NCBI GenBank assembly: GCA_032191485.1
Contig: JAVDOI010000006.1
Coordinates: 27,905,384-27,969,383, forward strand
Length of the DNA: 64,000 nucleotides
Source: Leptoclinus maculatus
Taxonomy: Eukaryota > Chordata > Actinopteri > Perciformes > Stichaeidae
Direction of reading: 5' to 3'
A model generated the notes under the pieces. That model was not told the origin of the DNA. It saw only the letters and a list, made by a program, of their open reading frames with translations, and searched no databases. Both the position numbers and the translations under genes were made by a program. Shown one piece after another: positions 1-11,960 of the stretch (the first letter of the stretch is position 1; the number at the start of each line of letters is the position of its first letter).

Positions 1-262
1 GAGAGAGACAGAGACAGAGAGAGACACAGAGAGAGAGAGACAGAGACAGAGAGAGAGACATAGAGAGAGAGACAGAGAGAGAGAGAGACCGACAGAGAGA
101 GAGAGAGACCGACAGAGAGAGACAGAGACAGACAGACAGAGAGAGAGAGAGAGAGACCGGGAGAGAGAGAGACAGAGAGAGACACAGACAGAGAGAGAGA
201 GACAGAGAGAGAGAGAGAGACACAGACAGAGAAAGAGAGACACAGACAGAGAGAGAGAGAGA
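1..262. repeat. GA/GACA-rich simple repeat
   Basis: The stretch is almost pure purine-rich GAGA with interspersed GACA and a few GACC steps, ending where normal sequence begins with CTGAATTTTG. It runs off the left edge of the window, so its full length is unknown. No coding potential. Confidence 0.95.
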
Positions 263-1380
263 CTGAATTTTGAATTGAGCACCTTTAAAGTATCTCTCTG
301 TAACAGCACACTGGCTATATGTCAAAAGCAGGACATCTAAAAGTCAAACAGCAGCAACTTGAGGCCTAGAAAACAGACCCTCATGTTGCACTTGTGTAAA
401 GCCGGAGTGAAGCTTGAGGCATTACACAGACCGTGTGAGACATTCCAACCGATTCTAATTGAAGTTCATCTGGTCTATCAAAAAGATGTGATGCAGATGA
501 CTAGAAAATAAGGCCCGAATGTATAAATGCATACCAATAGATGCTGAAAGTACACAAGAAAAATTATTCACTGACCTCATATTAGTTATAACTCTGTGGG
601 AAACACATTTGGAGAGTAAAAAACTATTGTATTAAGGTCAGTTCTGACATGTACTTACTTTTAATACTGGGGTGTGTACTATGAGAATATTACAAACATA
701 GAAGGGCCATTAAAGCCAGTGTACTGACAAATCCCTTCATTCCTAAATACAATTCCTGTCTGTGGTTGTACGTATGGGTCAACAGGCAACATCAGATTAT
801 GATGCCCATTTTAAACCAGGCTTTACTTTTCTCTAAATTGTGTGCAAAGAAAGTACCTTCAGAATGGTTCTTGATTCAGGAAACTATCTTGGCATGGAAT
901 TACCTTGGTTGTCAGAGGGAAATGAAGCGGAGTTGCACAGAATCATCAGATGTCATACAGTATGCTGAAACACAAGACTTAGCTTTGCATGGTTTCTGCA
1001 GAGAAGCCAGGTTTCTATTTAAAGAGGCGTTTCCGTTCACCTAACTCTGTACAGCAACACTCACGAGGACATGATAATGTAATGCTTGTCCACAAAAAAC
1101 AGAAGCTGTGAGCTGCAGGAAGTGTGTCTGAACGACGGATAATTGTGAATATTCATATCACACCAAGGCAAAATATATGTGACACGGAAAGATCTGTCCT
1201 GGTTCAACTCAGAGCTGAGCCCAGTGTGAGGGCACCTCACTCACAGAACATCAGACGCACTTTAAGTTCAGCACAGACTAAATAAACTAACCATTGCTTT
1301 AGTACTGTCAGCATTTACATGCAGGTTTAACTGTGCCGCGGTGAAATGATCGTAGTGGAAAGCATGTGGAAGCATGTCAG
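263..1380. other. Non-coding stretch, probably cadps intron
   Basis: No gene, RNA or known repeat is recognised here. A 92-codon open frame at 766-1044 has no recognisable motif and is treated as chance. Confidence 0.5.
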
Positions 1381-1822
1381 GACTGCGGCTCAGTGGTAGA
1401 GCAGGGTCATCCTTCAATCAGCACATCGGCGGTTCAATCCCCGACCCCGCTAGTTCATGTCCACGTGTCCTTGGGCAAGACACTTAACCCCCATGCCAGT
1501 GTATGATTGTGTAAATGGTAAATGGACTGTAGATGTATAGCGCTTTCCTAGTCTTCTGACCACTCACAGCTCTTTAACACTACATGCCATCATTCACCAT
1601 TCACACCCTGATGAGAGAGGCTACTATGCAAGGTGCCACCTGCCCATCAGGACTCGAACTAATATTCCTACAACATTCACACACCGCAGGAACAGCTACA
1701 GGAGCAATTTGGGGTTCAATGTTTTGCCCAAGGACACATCGACATGGACTAGTGGAGCCGGGGATCGAACCACCGATCCTCTGATTGAAGGACGACCTGC
1801 TCTACTACTGAGCCACAGTCAC
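1381..1822. repeat. tRNA-like terminal inverted repeat element, full-length copy
   Basis: Both ends look like the same tRNA-derived module facing inward. The left end has an A-box-like GGCTCAGTGGTAGAGC and a B-box-like GGTTCAATCCC, then a CCTTGGGCAAGACACTTAA block. The right end repeats these on the minus strand (GGCTCAGTAGTAGAGC, GGTTCGATCCC, CCTTGGGCAAAACATTGAA). The arms are roughly 95 bp. The middle carries a TAAATGGACTGTA block that recurs at 59640. This is a dispersed family: partial copies lie at 7321, 42295, 43421 and 59640. It is not a working tRNA gene, because no anticodon arm can be folded with confidence. Confidence 0.75.
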
Positions 1823-2700
1823 GGTGTTGGGAACGTAAAGGAGCGTGTTTGAGTTACAGTATATATAAAAACTAAATTATTGACATCAATAGAATTATTA
1901 ATGTCAGTAAGATTATTAATGATTATTAATAATAACGGGGCACCACCCTGAGAACAGAGACCAATAACAAACGATGAACTAAGTCTCATAACTAGTGTTC
2001 ACTTACAATGTCAACAGTCTGAGTACTGTTACACATTCAGAGTGAACGTGAAGGTTTAAGTTCAAACACAGACCACAGATCAGATATTATCACAATACAT
2101 GTACAGAGTAATCACAGACAGCTGCTCTTTAAAATATAACAGAGTTTATTAAATAATAATGATCTAATCAACTAATATCTAAACTAACAACAACTATACA
2201 TTCATGAGCACGCTGTCTAAGATCAACTAACTATGGTAAACATTAAAGATCTCGGTCGTTAATCTCTGTGATTATTGAGCATACACCACGTTATAACACA
2301 AACAAGATAATAAACACATTAACCTAACTCTGCCCAGCCTCTTTGCCTTACTATGAGTTGATTTCGTGGTTTGATCGGTCGGGCCTCCGTGCGGCGCGAT
2401 AGATTCTCTCAGTAAGGGAATTTTCCGTCCTTACGGCTAGCACAAAGTCGACTTGGGTGGAGAGGAGAAATGTGCTTCTCTCTCTCTCTCTCTCTGAAGA
2501 AGTCAGTTTCTTCACTTCTGCAGGAAAAATGGTTCGCTTCCTCGTCCAGGATGCGAACAAAACAAAACAAACAGTCCAGTAGATTCGTCCAGCGAATCTC
2601 AAACTGTCAAACCTAGGATTTATTTTTAAGGACAGCAAACGTTGCGTGTGCTTCCTAGCTCGCCGGAGGTCGAAGGGTAAGCATAGAGATGCGCTTTTAT
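1823..2700. other. Unclassified non-coding stretch
   Basis: AT-rich up to about 2340, then a GC-richer segment with a (CT)10 microsatellite at 2475-2494. A retroelement remnant is possible but neither LTR ends nor protein motifs were found. A 127-codon minus-strand frame here overlaps the CT repeat and looks spurious. Confidence 0.4.
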
Positions 2701-2701
2701 A

Positions 2702-3903
2702 GAAACAGGGGCGCCGCCCCCCCTTGAGCCACAAATAATAAAAAATGAAATAAATAATAATAATAATAAACTATACAAATTGACAATATTTGTGTTTTTG
2801 AAACATGGAATCACCCAGTAATATGTGTAAAATATGATATCTGCGGTAAATATATGCTTTTCCTGCTCGTCCTCTCTGCCTGTCTGCAGCTCCTCTCTGC
2901 GTGTGCGCGTCTCAGCTGCTGGGGCGCTGGAGAAACTGCCCCAAAGAGGCGGGTCTATGAAGCAGTTTAACCAATGATGCTTTAATGCTGACTAAAGATA
3001 TAAATGAGTGACATACAATTTAGCCAATCAGCGTCCTCAAATAGATTCAGCTTGGGGCAGATTTCGTTCTGCCCCAAACTGCGCGTTCTCGTCAGGACTA
3101 GTCTCTACAGGCCAGCACTGCTCCTCCAAGATCCGTTTGAGAGGAGAACTGAGAGGAGAAACTACAGCTGAAAGAGCTGATCCCAGATCAGCCTGACCTC
3201 ACAATCAGACAGCAGACTAGCAGGAAAGAGAAGCAGAACATGAAGCTTCTCTAGTAGCTGTACACCAGACAGGTTTGACTCGCTGGATGACGTCATGATA
3301 ATAACTTATTTATCTTTTTAAAACAACGGGGACAGAACCAGCATGGACAGTTAGGGAGTGAGGGACATGAAGCACCTGTCTGAGAAATGGATATATAGTT
3401 ATATATAAATAATTATATATATATATATATATATATATAGTTATATATAAATAATTATATATGTGTGTGTTTTATATTATAGTGAATATTATTATATGAT
3501 ATATATATTATTATATTATACAGAATATTATTATATGATATATATATATTATTATATTATACAGAATATTATATGATATATATATTATATTATACAGAAT
3601 ATTATTATATGATATATATATTATTATATTATACAGAATATTATATGATATATATATATTATATTATACTGAATTCCCTGTGAGGGTGACTACAATAAGA
3701 TGTCCTGACGTGTTTGTCAAAGTGTTATTTACTGCTTTTTTTCGTGTTGGAATAAATGTTAAATATTTAACTGCAAAGTAGTAATGCGTGTTTGATACCT
3801 TAATTTGTTTGCATTAAATCATTCTGGGATGTTTGCTGAGATTGATTGGATGTGGCACAGCCCTACCAAGAACATGTTCCACCAGCCGCCACTGGAAACA
3901 GGG
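2702..3903 (-). mobile_element. hAT-like non-autonomous element, copy A
   Basis: The right end reads CCAGCCGCCACTG and the left end is a GC-rich GGCGCCGCCCCCC. The 11-mer GAAACAGGGGC occurs at both outer edges (2702-2712 and 3893-3903); its first 8 bases could be a hAT-size target duplication. The same sequence is present in reverse orientation at 36134-39854. The interior contains a GC-rich block (2860-3200) and an AT-rich tandem region (3395-3670). A 62-codon frame at 3008 is shared with the other copy but follows from nucleotide identity. No transposase is present. The superfamily is an inference from the CAGTGGCGGCTGG-type terminus. Confidence 0.6.
3395..3670. repeat. AT-rich tandem repeat inside hAT-like copy A
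   Basis: After a (TA)n run, a unit of about 40 bases containing ATATGATATATATATTATT and ATACAGAATATT recurs about five times. The other copy of the host element has only a short form of this block (36355-36445), so it expanded or contracted between copies. Confidence 0.8.
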
Positions 3904-5408
3904 GCTGAACCACAGGGGTCCTGAGGTGTCCGTGTCCTCGGCCAATTAGATCGCAGTGTTGCATGTTTATTGCTTTCGCATTGCTCTTATCACAAGACCC
4001 AAATCAGGATGAACCTTTGCCTTGCAAAAAGGAAGGCCCAAATCTCTTTGTTTCAGAGCACATGTTGAGGCCACATGGTCACATCCCAACAGTGGTGTGA
4101 CAAGTTACTAGTCCACAGCTTCACCTAATCGTCTAGGACAATTCATGTGTTATCAGAGCACAGCTTTGGAAATCCTTGTTGATGTGCCTGTAAGTCATCA
4201 GTTAATATAATAATTAATAAAAGTCATATTTTATCTACCGTCTTTTATATAAATGCCTCCAAAATTTGACCAACACCTCTAAAACTGTTTCAAAGAAGGT
4301 TTCAGTGATGAGTATCATCTGTAATCTCTTAATGTCATCCCAAAAAAGAAATTGTGCTGATTGACACGAAAAGGAAAAAACAGAACCAATATATTGCATT
4401 TCATGACTAGTTCACAAACTGCTGTGAGAATGAGTTGAACCATCCTTGTCAAAAGTATAACCGAGACTAAAGCACACCTGCTGTTCACTGCGATGTATTA
4501 TCTTACTCTCTGCAAGTGTCATATTATACTAGAATGAAAGGACACTTAAATCTACCTGGAAGACAGGACATTCTCAAAAACCTGAGACCCTACAGTGCAG
4601 TAGGTCTGCAATGTGCACATACTTTAGTTAAGGGTTCACAAATATATGTGGCTACATATTGAATATTTGTAGCTGATATTATTAGCTCTCCTTCAAACAC
4701 CTCCAACATATGTACCTTGCTAGCTGCTGCTCCCCCTCTTCATGCTCTATAAGACCCTGACCAGCAGTGGCACATCTGACATTTAACGGTAGCATTCAAT
4801 AAAAAAAATAACCACTTGCATTTTCTCCTCATGAACCAACAGTGCTGCTTGAATGTGTGTTGACTCAGTGTACTGAAGCAACTCTGATGGACTGATGTTT
4901 GTGTCGTCTATGGACTGACCACAGCTGGTCAATTATGCCTTCCATCCATGCCTGTGATTCTGGAAACAAATGTCAATTATACAATACAAAATGAAAAATA
5001 ATTTTTTTTTGTAGCGCTTTATTTGATCTGTGAACAAGGTCAAAATAGCAAGATCGGGGCGGGTGTCCAGAGAAAGAGTTCGATTCCAACATTAGCATTT
5101 CAGCTCCGTGTCTCGTCTCCACCATCTTTCCTTAACCTTTAGCTACTGGCAGTTGCATTAACCTTAACATGTATTCAGGCTTCACACGTACTGACGGTTA
5201 ATAATTTGTTCATGATGTATTGATTCAAAGCATTGATTCAAAGCTCCAGATGTTATTATAGTAACACAAAACTAGAAATACCAGTCGATCAGTAGATGGG
5301 CATTCTAGCCACCAATTGTGGAGGGACGGGGGGTCGGGAAGGGGAAGCTACTACACACCTGGAGTTTAACCCTCAGGCATGCGGCTGTGTGTGTACTGTA
5401 GTCCTGCC
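3904..5408. other. Non-coding stretch, no recognised feature
   Basis: No exon, RNA gene or familiar repeat seen. Base composition is ordinary for fish intron. Confidence 0.5.
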
Positions 5409-5991
5409 TGTTATGCCCGGTCTAGGGGAACCTGGACGCAGCATAGTATAAGGTCTCCCCCCCCCCTCTCCCACTCCCAAGAACGACCAGTTATGCTGTA
5501 ATACAGTCCATCATATTTATTCTTTACATCATTGGTAGTAATATACGTCAGGGTGAGTCTGGCCCAAAACAATAAACAAAACAATCTTTATTAATCCACT
5601 ACCTAACCTACTCCCAAACTGAACAAAAGAAAAGACAGGCAGCTTACCTAACTCCCTCCCCAAAACAGGAGAACACAGAAGTAAACCAAAGAGCGGCTCA
5701 CCCCTACCACTACATGAACTGTCAGTTATAGGATGTAATAGGACGGTCACCCCGATCTGTTTCGCAACGATCCCTGTTGCGATGCAGCACGGTCCGGTTG
5801 GGAGCCGGGGAGAAGAGAGAGACCCCGGCCGGCCTCCACAGGTGCCTTCTTATGTCCCGCCTCATGAGTCCCCAGTCCAATCACCTGTCATCTACAGGAT
5901 ACACAGAAAACAGTCACAATACACAGCACCACCCTCAGGCAGGGAGGCACACAGCATATATGATGCTATATTATGACTCACAGTCATAACA
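5409..5991 (-). mobile_element. Solo LTR with 5-bp target-site duplication
   Basis: The 583-bp block has perfect inverted termini TGTTATG...CATAACA and is flanked on both sides by the direct repeat CTGCC (5404-5408 and 5992-5996). The TG...CA ends plus a 5-bp duplication are the mark of an LTR retroelement that has lost its interior by LTR-LTR recombination. Minus orientation is favoured because AATAAA-type poly(A) signals read on that strand. Several short overlapping open frames inside are not considered genes. The family cannot be set without an interior. Confidence 0.82.
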
Positions 5992-5996
5992 CTGCC

Positions 5997-7320
5997 TCCC
6001 ACCTCGTTCTCTGGCCATACAGGAGCTTCACATGTGGTTGCTCAGGTGTGGGACAAGCAACTAGCAGCCAGTGGGCAGCAACCTGCTGGCTAAATAACGG
6101 AGCTTATAGCTAACATCAACAGAGGTTGCATTCAGTTACATTATGATGCGTTCTGACTATATCAAGTGCAAAATTATCATTCAGCACATTTGAACATATC
6201 AACATTAAAGTTATAATTTACCTATTATAACGTGAACGTTAATATGTTAAAATATAATATTCTAAAATGTAGTTCATGTGAGGGAATTTTAACTGATTAT
6301 GAAGCAGTTTCAATTTAAGCCAACACCGACACCAGGCTGCTGGAGACCCAGGCTGTATTGTTGGGTTCGCTGGAGGCAAGGGAGGCACGGGAGAACCAGA
6401 ACCAGGACTGATCGGGGCAGGCTGTTGGACCCTGCTGCAGTAAAATGAGTGGTTTTCTTAAAAGATCCTGGTGCTTGGAAACACCACTGCTCTGGTCTAC
6501 AGGGACCGCCAAACTCAGCACAAAATGAGAGTTCATTGTAGGTACTTTAAATGGAAATCGAATAACTTCTTTTTAGATCATCTACATTTTGTGGTTTTAT
6601 GCAAATAACCACTAGAGATGATAAAAACAATTCATTTTTGTAACAATTCCAAGATGGTGGTGTCCTTGTATACCAATGTCTATAGCAAAACAAAGCAAGA
6701 CAAAAACCATCGGTACCGGCCGATATGGCTCATTGAAGATGGGCAATCAGTACTAGCAGAAAAAAAACATAATCGGAGCATCTCTACCTCAAATGGACTG
6801 CTCATTTTAAATAGATGCAAATATAGAGCAAACATTGTCTTCTGATACCATGAGCTGGTGCAACCCTTTGAGGCCGAGCGAGGACCAATTGGTCCTCTAG
6901 TGGGCTGAGCAGAACCGAGGCGGTACCGAAGAAAGCAATTTTCAGTAACAAATATAATGAATCTACAAAAATGTAGCATACCGTTTTAACGAACAACTTC
7001 TCATGAACAGAAGCATGTGTAACACTTTACACACTCAAAACACAATAAAACACGATCTTCGACAACATTCCTAGCCTCTTTTTCGCGTTCATTTTCCCAA
7101 GATACGCAACCGAAAAAGTCCAGCGAAAGACGTTCCTTTACCGTCCAAGCTAAAGCTACCTACTTAGCAACATTAGCTTCCGACCCGGCCTCGAATGTAC
7201 ATTTCGGATTTACTCTCCGGCAAACCGTTCAAACGTTAGCCGGGGAAAAACACACAGATTCTTCTAGAAAATAGTTCCTTTGTGATGCAATGGACGTAAT
7301 TCTCCTGTTTACCCTGTATC
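5997..7320. other. Non-coding stretch with dispersed repeat fragments
   Basis: A stretch around 6080-6250 (GGCTAAATAACGGAGCTTA, then GTTACATTATGATG) resembles 35865-36010, so both belong to one dispersed family. The segment near 6700-6930, with CGGTACCGGCCGATATGG, also looks transposon-derived. Open frames of 60-100 codons on both strands have no recognised motif. Confidence 0.45.
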
Positions 7321-7545
7321 GGGGCGATTGTGGCTCAGTGATAGAGCGGAGTCCATGTCCATGTGTCCTTGGGCAAGACACTTAACCCCAATTGCTCCCT
7401 TAGTCTGTGCCTGCAGTGAATGAATAGGTATGAATGTTAGATGGTTCTGATGGGCAGGTGGCCTTGCATGGTAGCCCTGTCATCAGTGTGTGAATGGGTG
7501 TGAATGGGTGAATGATGACATGTAGTGTTTTGCTGTTGGAAACGG
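7321..7545 (+). repeat. tRNA-like repeat element, partial copy
   Basis: Starts with an A-box-like TGGCTCAGTGATAGAGC, lacks the B box (deleted), and continues into the family's CCTTGGGCAAGACACTTAA block, a GGCAGGTGGCC block and the ACATGTAGTG block. It is an internally deleted relative of the element at 1381-1822. Confidence 0.7.
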
Positions 7546-7758
7546 GGCTGTGTTTTTTCACACAGTGCACAAGTTGGTCTGAACATGGTCTAGGGGCGTG
7601 TCCAAGCTCACTCAAATCCTGTCCACTTGTGTTGGGCTGATATGAAGGGAAGGCACATTTAAACGAGGCAATACATTTTTAAACTTGAGCAAATAATTCA
7701 TACTTTCTCACTCTTGGTTTGTTTATTTAATTTTATTCAAATCTTTGACACGGATGAT

Positions 7759-8161
7759 TGTCATAACCCGGCTCCTAGGTTATGACAAATACGGAAAGGA
7801 CACAATGGAGGATGGTAAATGAAATGTATTTATTATAAGGAAGTAAAGAAATAGCTTCCATTGTGAAGTGTGTCAGTCAGTAACATCAGTAATGTAAATG
7901 TGAATTTGTGCATGATGAAGTGTGGAAACAAAAGAAAACCAAAACCGAGGCATAAGCTGGCAGGGATGTGTCCATGTGAGCAGGAGAGAGAGGGCAGAGC
8001 AGCACTGGAGCAGGGCTTGTATTCCCCTGCGCTCCGGGAACAGGGGCTCTGCATCCAGTAATCTGCCACAACCACGTTCCTGTGACACCTTCAGGGACAC
8101 AGGGACAAATAAGTGGCAAAACCATACTTGTACACTTGTACAAGAGGCAGGGGCCGTCACA
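7759..8161 (-). mobile_element. Gypsy-type LTR (3' LTR, minus strand)
   Basis: On the minus strand this 403-bp block begins TGTGACGGCC and ends TTATGACA. Directly outside its start lies CTTTAAGGGGGGA (8162-8174), a polypurine tract, so this is the 3' LTR of a minus-strand element. The Gypsy RNase H remnant at 8410-8757 is in the same orientation. No second LTR is found, so the element is 5'-truncated. Overlapping 80-104 codon frames on both strands within it are not genes. Confidence 0.75.
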
Positions 8162-8757
8162 TCCCCCCTTAAAGTCGGTGTCCCAAGGGCATACTACCAA
8201 GCCACCGGAGCAGCACTACTCAAATGGCTCAAATAGGACAAAATAGCAAAAATAAAATACGGCCTTTGTACATAATACCCTTACTGTAGCTCCCCACCCC
8301 ATCATCAGCAACCCTGTTACCTGAGAAGCAAATTAAGAAGATGGACACAAGAAGAACAGGTGAATAAAACAATACGACATGGCAATATATGCAGTTTGAA
8401 AGTCACCCTGGTGACTAATCAATGTAGAGGTGTGCGTGATAACGCATCAGCAATAATGTTGCCTGTTCCTTTAAAATGTCTAATGTCAAGGTTGTAGGCC
8501 TGAAGGAGCTAAGACCATCATGTCAGCCTCTGGTTTGGGCATCTGATGGAATGCACAAAAGTCAAAGGATTGTGATCTGTGTACACCAGAATCTGCCCTC
8601 CTGTTCCTACGTATACGATAAAATGTTGTATGGCCCAAATGAGCAACAAAGCATCCTTCTCAATAACAGAGTCATTTCTCTGATAATTGTTAAAGTCTTT
8701 TGAGAAAAAACTGACCGGCCTCACCAATCCCTGGTCGTCACCCTGGACACGCACGCT
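8162..8757 (-). pseudogene. Ty3/Gypsy pol remnant (RNase H) and polypurine tract
   Basis: On the minus strand, 8754 down to 8518 encodes about 78 residues typical of Gypsy RNase H: RPVSFFSKDFN, a central IEKDALLLIWAIQHF and the VYTDHNPLTF block. A frame change near 8515 is followed by a segment ending in IIADALSR, the usual RNase H C-terminus carrying a catalytic Asp. Normally about 1 kb of integrase would follow; here only about 240 bases separate RNase H from the polypurine tract and LTR. Reverse transcriptase is also absent. The copy is truncated on both sides and cannot be active. Confidence 0.8.
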
Positions 8758-9620
8758 TGGACAAAAGAACTTGCCAATACCCTTTAAGCTAATTTTATTT
8801 GCTAACAGACCCTTCCTGATCTATGCAATCATCAAGAACCCAAACCCATTTTTCCTTAACGGAAAGTTATAGGTGATATAAAACAGACTAAATGGACCAC
8901 ATGGAACACATTTCTGAAAATACTTTTAAAATACTCCTCATTTGAAAATCAACCAACTTGGCCTTTTTTGATTAGTAACAAAGATATACCTTTTTATTTG
9001 CATTTCCACAACACATATCAAAAAATAACTTTTCTGGTTAGGTTTAACCAAAAAATCTTTTTCTGATTTGTTTTACAGACACAAATGTCTTTTCCTCGGA
9101 TGATCTTCAGTGCATTCTGAACGTCGTTTTAGACCACACTGCAAAAAAATAGTGAAATTACTTTGAAATAGGACCAAAACAATACATTTTACTAATAATT
9201 GAATAAATTCAAAATGATTTTATGTTTGAAATCAACAACAGAACATAACTAAAAACAATTGAATCAGCTAAATGAACAAAAACATCACATTGTTTTTTCT
9301 GAATGAATTACATAGCCTGATGCGATATTTTAAGATATGTTATCAAAGCATTAGAATTGTTAAAATGTGTTGAAACTTACATTTAGCAACAAAAACAAGC
9401 TTTTTGAAATTAGCTAGTTCTGCCAAATGTGCTGACCGGCCAGGCAGCCACACTGCTTGCTCTGATAGGACTGAAGCATTCTAATCCAAGCATAGAGACA
9501 AACAACCACTGCAAACAGTAATTGAAACAACAATTACTGAAAACAACAATTGAGAACAACACGAGAGAAGGAAAGAATGTATGCTACATAAACCCATGCA
9601 TCGCAATGTTTTTTTTTTGT
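8758..9620. other. AT-rich non-coding stretch, no recognised feature
   Basis: No coding signal. Low-complexity A/T runs are frequent. The region separates the Gypsy remnant from the L1/Tx1 remnant. Confidence 0.5.
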
Positions 9621-9739
9621 ATTATTTATTGCAAAACAAGAGAGAATACATAGACATAACATATACATAACAACAAGAGGACGACAAGAACAGTGAGATA
9701 CAAGCCAGCAAACATCATATAGTCAGTGTATAGGAGAAT

Positions 9740-9794
<55 letters not shown>

Positions 9795-10936
9795 TTGAGC
9801 CTTTTAAGATGGGGAAAAAAAAAAAAGAAAGAAAAGTACATAAATAAGGGCATTTTACATAAATTATAAAATAATAACGTCCGGGAGGAGAAAAAAATAA
9901 ATAATAAATAAATACTTTTAACGTAAACAAAGTCATGGGGAGTATCGCCCCGTCCACTGGCACCAAAGCAAGACCCAGAAATCAATAATAATAATAATAA
10001 ATACATAAAAATATATATATAAACTTATATACATTTTAATATTAATTGTCACGTTAGTAAAAACATAGTGATGGATGACCAGATGGAGTGGTGATCTGTT
10101 GTATTGTATATGATGGAGGAGGTTAGATCTTCCATTTAAATAAACTCCATCATTAAGGTTCTCCAGTGTGTGATGTGTGTGTTATTCCTTGATTTCCAGT
10201 TGATGAGGATAGTTTTCTTGGCGATAGTTAGGGCCACGAGGAGTAATCGGCGGTTTGTTTTGCTCAGATTTATTGTTGAGATGTCTCCTAGTAAGCACAG
10301 TGAAGGGGATAATGGGACGAGGCAGCCCAGGAACACAGACAGGGACTCAGTTATTTCTTTCCAAAGGTGATTAACTGGTGCAGTGCCAGGTGGCGTGAAC
10401 ATAGCTATCCGGGCTATTTTGAGTGCAATGTGGACAGATGTCTGACGTGAATCCCATTTCAAACATGTTTTGCCCAGTGTAATGAATTCTGTGAAGTGTT
10501 TTATACTGTATTAGTTGTAAATTGGCATTTTTAGTCATGAAGTAAATATTATTGCAAATTTGTTTCCAGAAGTCAGCATCAGGAGTGATGGACAGGTGTA
10601 ATTCCCATGTTCTTGATGGTATTGATGATGTTTTGTCAGACTGTGATATTACTCTACATATTTTTGAGATTAACTTTTTTGAAGAGGGGATATTAATAAA
10701 TTCTGAGGTTAAGGGGGGGGGGGGGGGGGTAGTTCTAGGTTAGTGGCCTTAGTGTTAAGTTTGGATTGAACGGATGATTTGAGTTGCAGATATTCCAAAA
10801 ATGTATTGCTCTTGATGCCGTACTTCTGAACCAAGTGGGGGACTGAAGCCATGGTGTTATTATTGAAGATGTGATTCAGATGAGTGATACCTTTGGCGGA
10901 CCTTGTGTGGAGATTTAGAGGTGTCATGCATCGCAA
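9621..10936 (-). mobile_element. L1/Tx1-type LINE ORF2 C-terminal remnant
   Basis: Two minus-strand frames carry blocks familiar from fish L1/Tx1-like ORF2 C-termini: 10936-10709 (LVQKYGIKSNTFLEYLQLKS) and 10462-10136 (SLCLLGDISTINLSKTNRRL followed by ALTIAKKTILINWKS). A run of 18 G at 10711-10728 and several stops and frame changes break the reading. The 3' part (9621-10135) is A/T-rich, with a (GT)n microsatellite. The upstream reverse transcriptase and endonuclease are absent, as in most 5'-truncated LINEs. Confidence 0.75.
9741..9792. repeat. (GT)n microsatellite
   Basis: An uninterrupted GT dinucleotide run of about 26 units, within the L1/Tx1-type remnant's 3' region. Confidence 0.97.
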
Positions 10937-11960
10937 TGTTGACAGATTTTATTTTGTTTAAGAAATAGTTTTGCCTCAATATTGAAAGCTTTAAAATCAG
11001 GTAATGTTTTTTTTCTGATGCCAGTGCATTTCAAATCTTTAGACGTTTAACTTGAGAAGAGGAAGTTGTTCTGTGTTTTCTGGTTTGCAGTCTCCACTGA
11101 CTGCTCCCCTACTAGTGGCTCCTTTGCTATTATATTTTGAGATGATTTGACTGACTAGTTCTGGGGCAAAGACACTTAAAATCGATTTTGTAGATAAGAA
11201 AATTCTGAAATTCAGATTGACAAAATCTGTCCACAGAAAGAAATAGAAACAAAGTACTCAAACCCTCTTCTGAAGTAGTTCCTGCGACAGTAGGTGTCTA
11301 CAGGAACACCTTTTACCATGATGACACACACACACACACACACACACACAGTCACAAGGTGAAAACAATACAAGCCACTTGCTGTTGCGGCTGCTCAAGA
11401 TGCAATAGAATCATGGCCTGCATTTAAAGTAGTCTTGATGGTCTTGGGCGCTTTCCTAATATGTACTGTGGCATCACATGGGGCCAGGTGGTAGATGGGT
11501 GCTACATCCCCTTTAAGGATCAGCAGCCACACTACAAGATGGCCACCGAGGCAACAACTACTGCTCCCAGAAGGCCTCCCCACTCATCCAGGTGTGGGTG
11601 TTTAGGCCACCTGATTGAGGCCGGACTTAAGAGAGCTGCAGGGGGAGAGGAGATAAGAGAGAGCACACGGCGTGAAGGAGCTCCGCGACCTACATGGAGT
11701 AAAGTTCCGAACCAGAGTGAGGAGGATTTGAAATGAAGAAGACCTGGTTGTCGGAGAAAAGCCAAGGACACTCTCAGTTGAGTTTTTGTTTAACACAGTT
11801 CTGCTTAACGAACTAGTATCTCCGCTTGGATGCTTTTTGTTTGTTTGTTTGTTTTGGATTTTTGATAAAGAGACTTCCCTGAGGGGCCTAGCCGAATAAG
11901 AATAAAACGTGATCTTATTATATGATTTTGTCTGTTTTTGTTAGTTTCCCTTGCACCACC
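10937..11960. other. Non-coding stretch with (CA)n microsatellite
   Basis: A (CA)n run of about 14 units lies at 11323-11349. The rest includes a GC-richer block (11400-11760) open in several frames on both strands, without recognisable protein motifs. It may be part of an older transposon. Confidence 0.45.

Noticed and set aside
766..1044. 92-codon open frame as a small gene
   Set aside because: No recognisable motif, no splice or promoter context, length within chance expectation.
1381..1460. Functional tRNA gene
   Set aside because: A and B boxes are present but no anticodon arm or acceptor pairing is evident, and the module recurs as part of a dispersed inverted repeat.
7833..8236. Several 80-104 codon frames on both strands
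   Set aside because: Lie within a Gypsy-type LTR and overlap each other; no motif.
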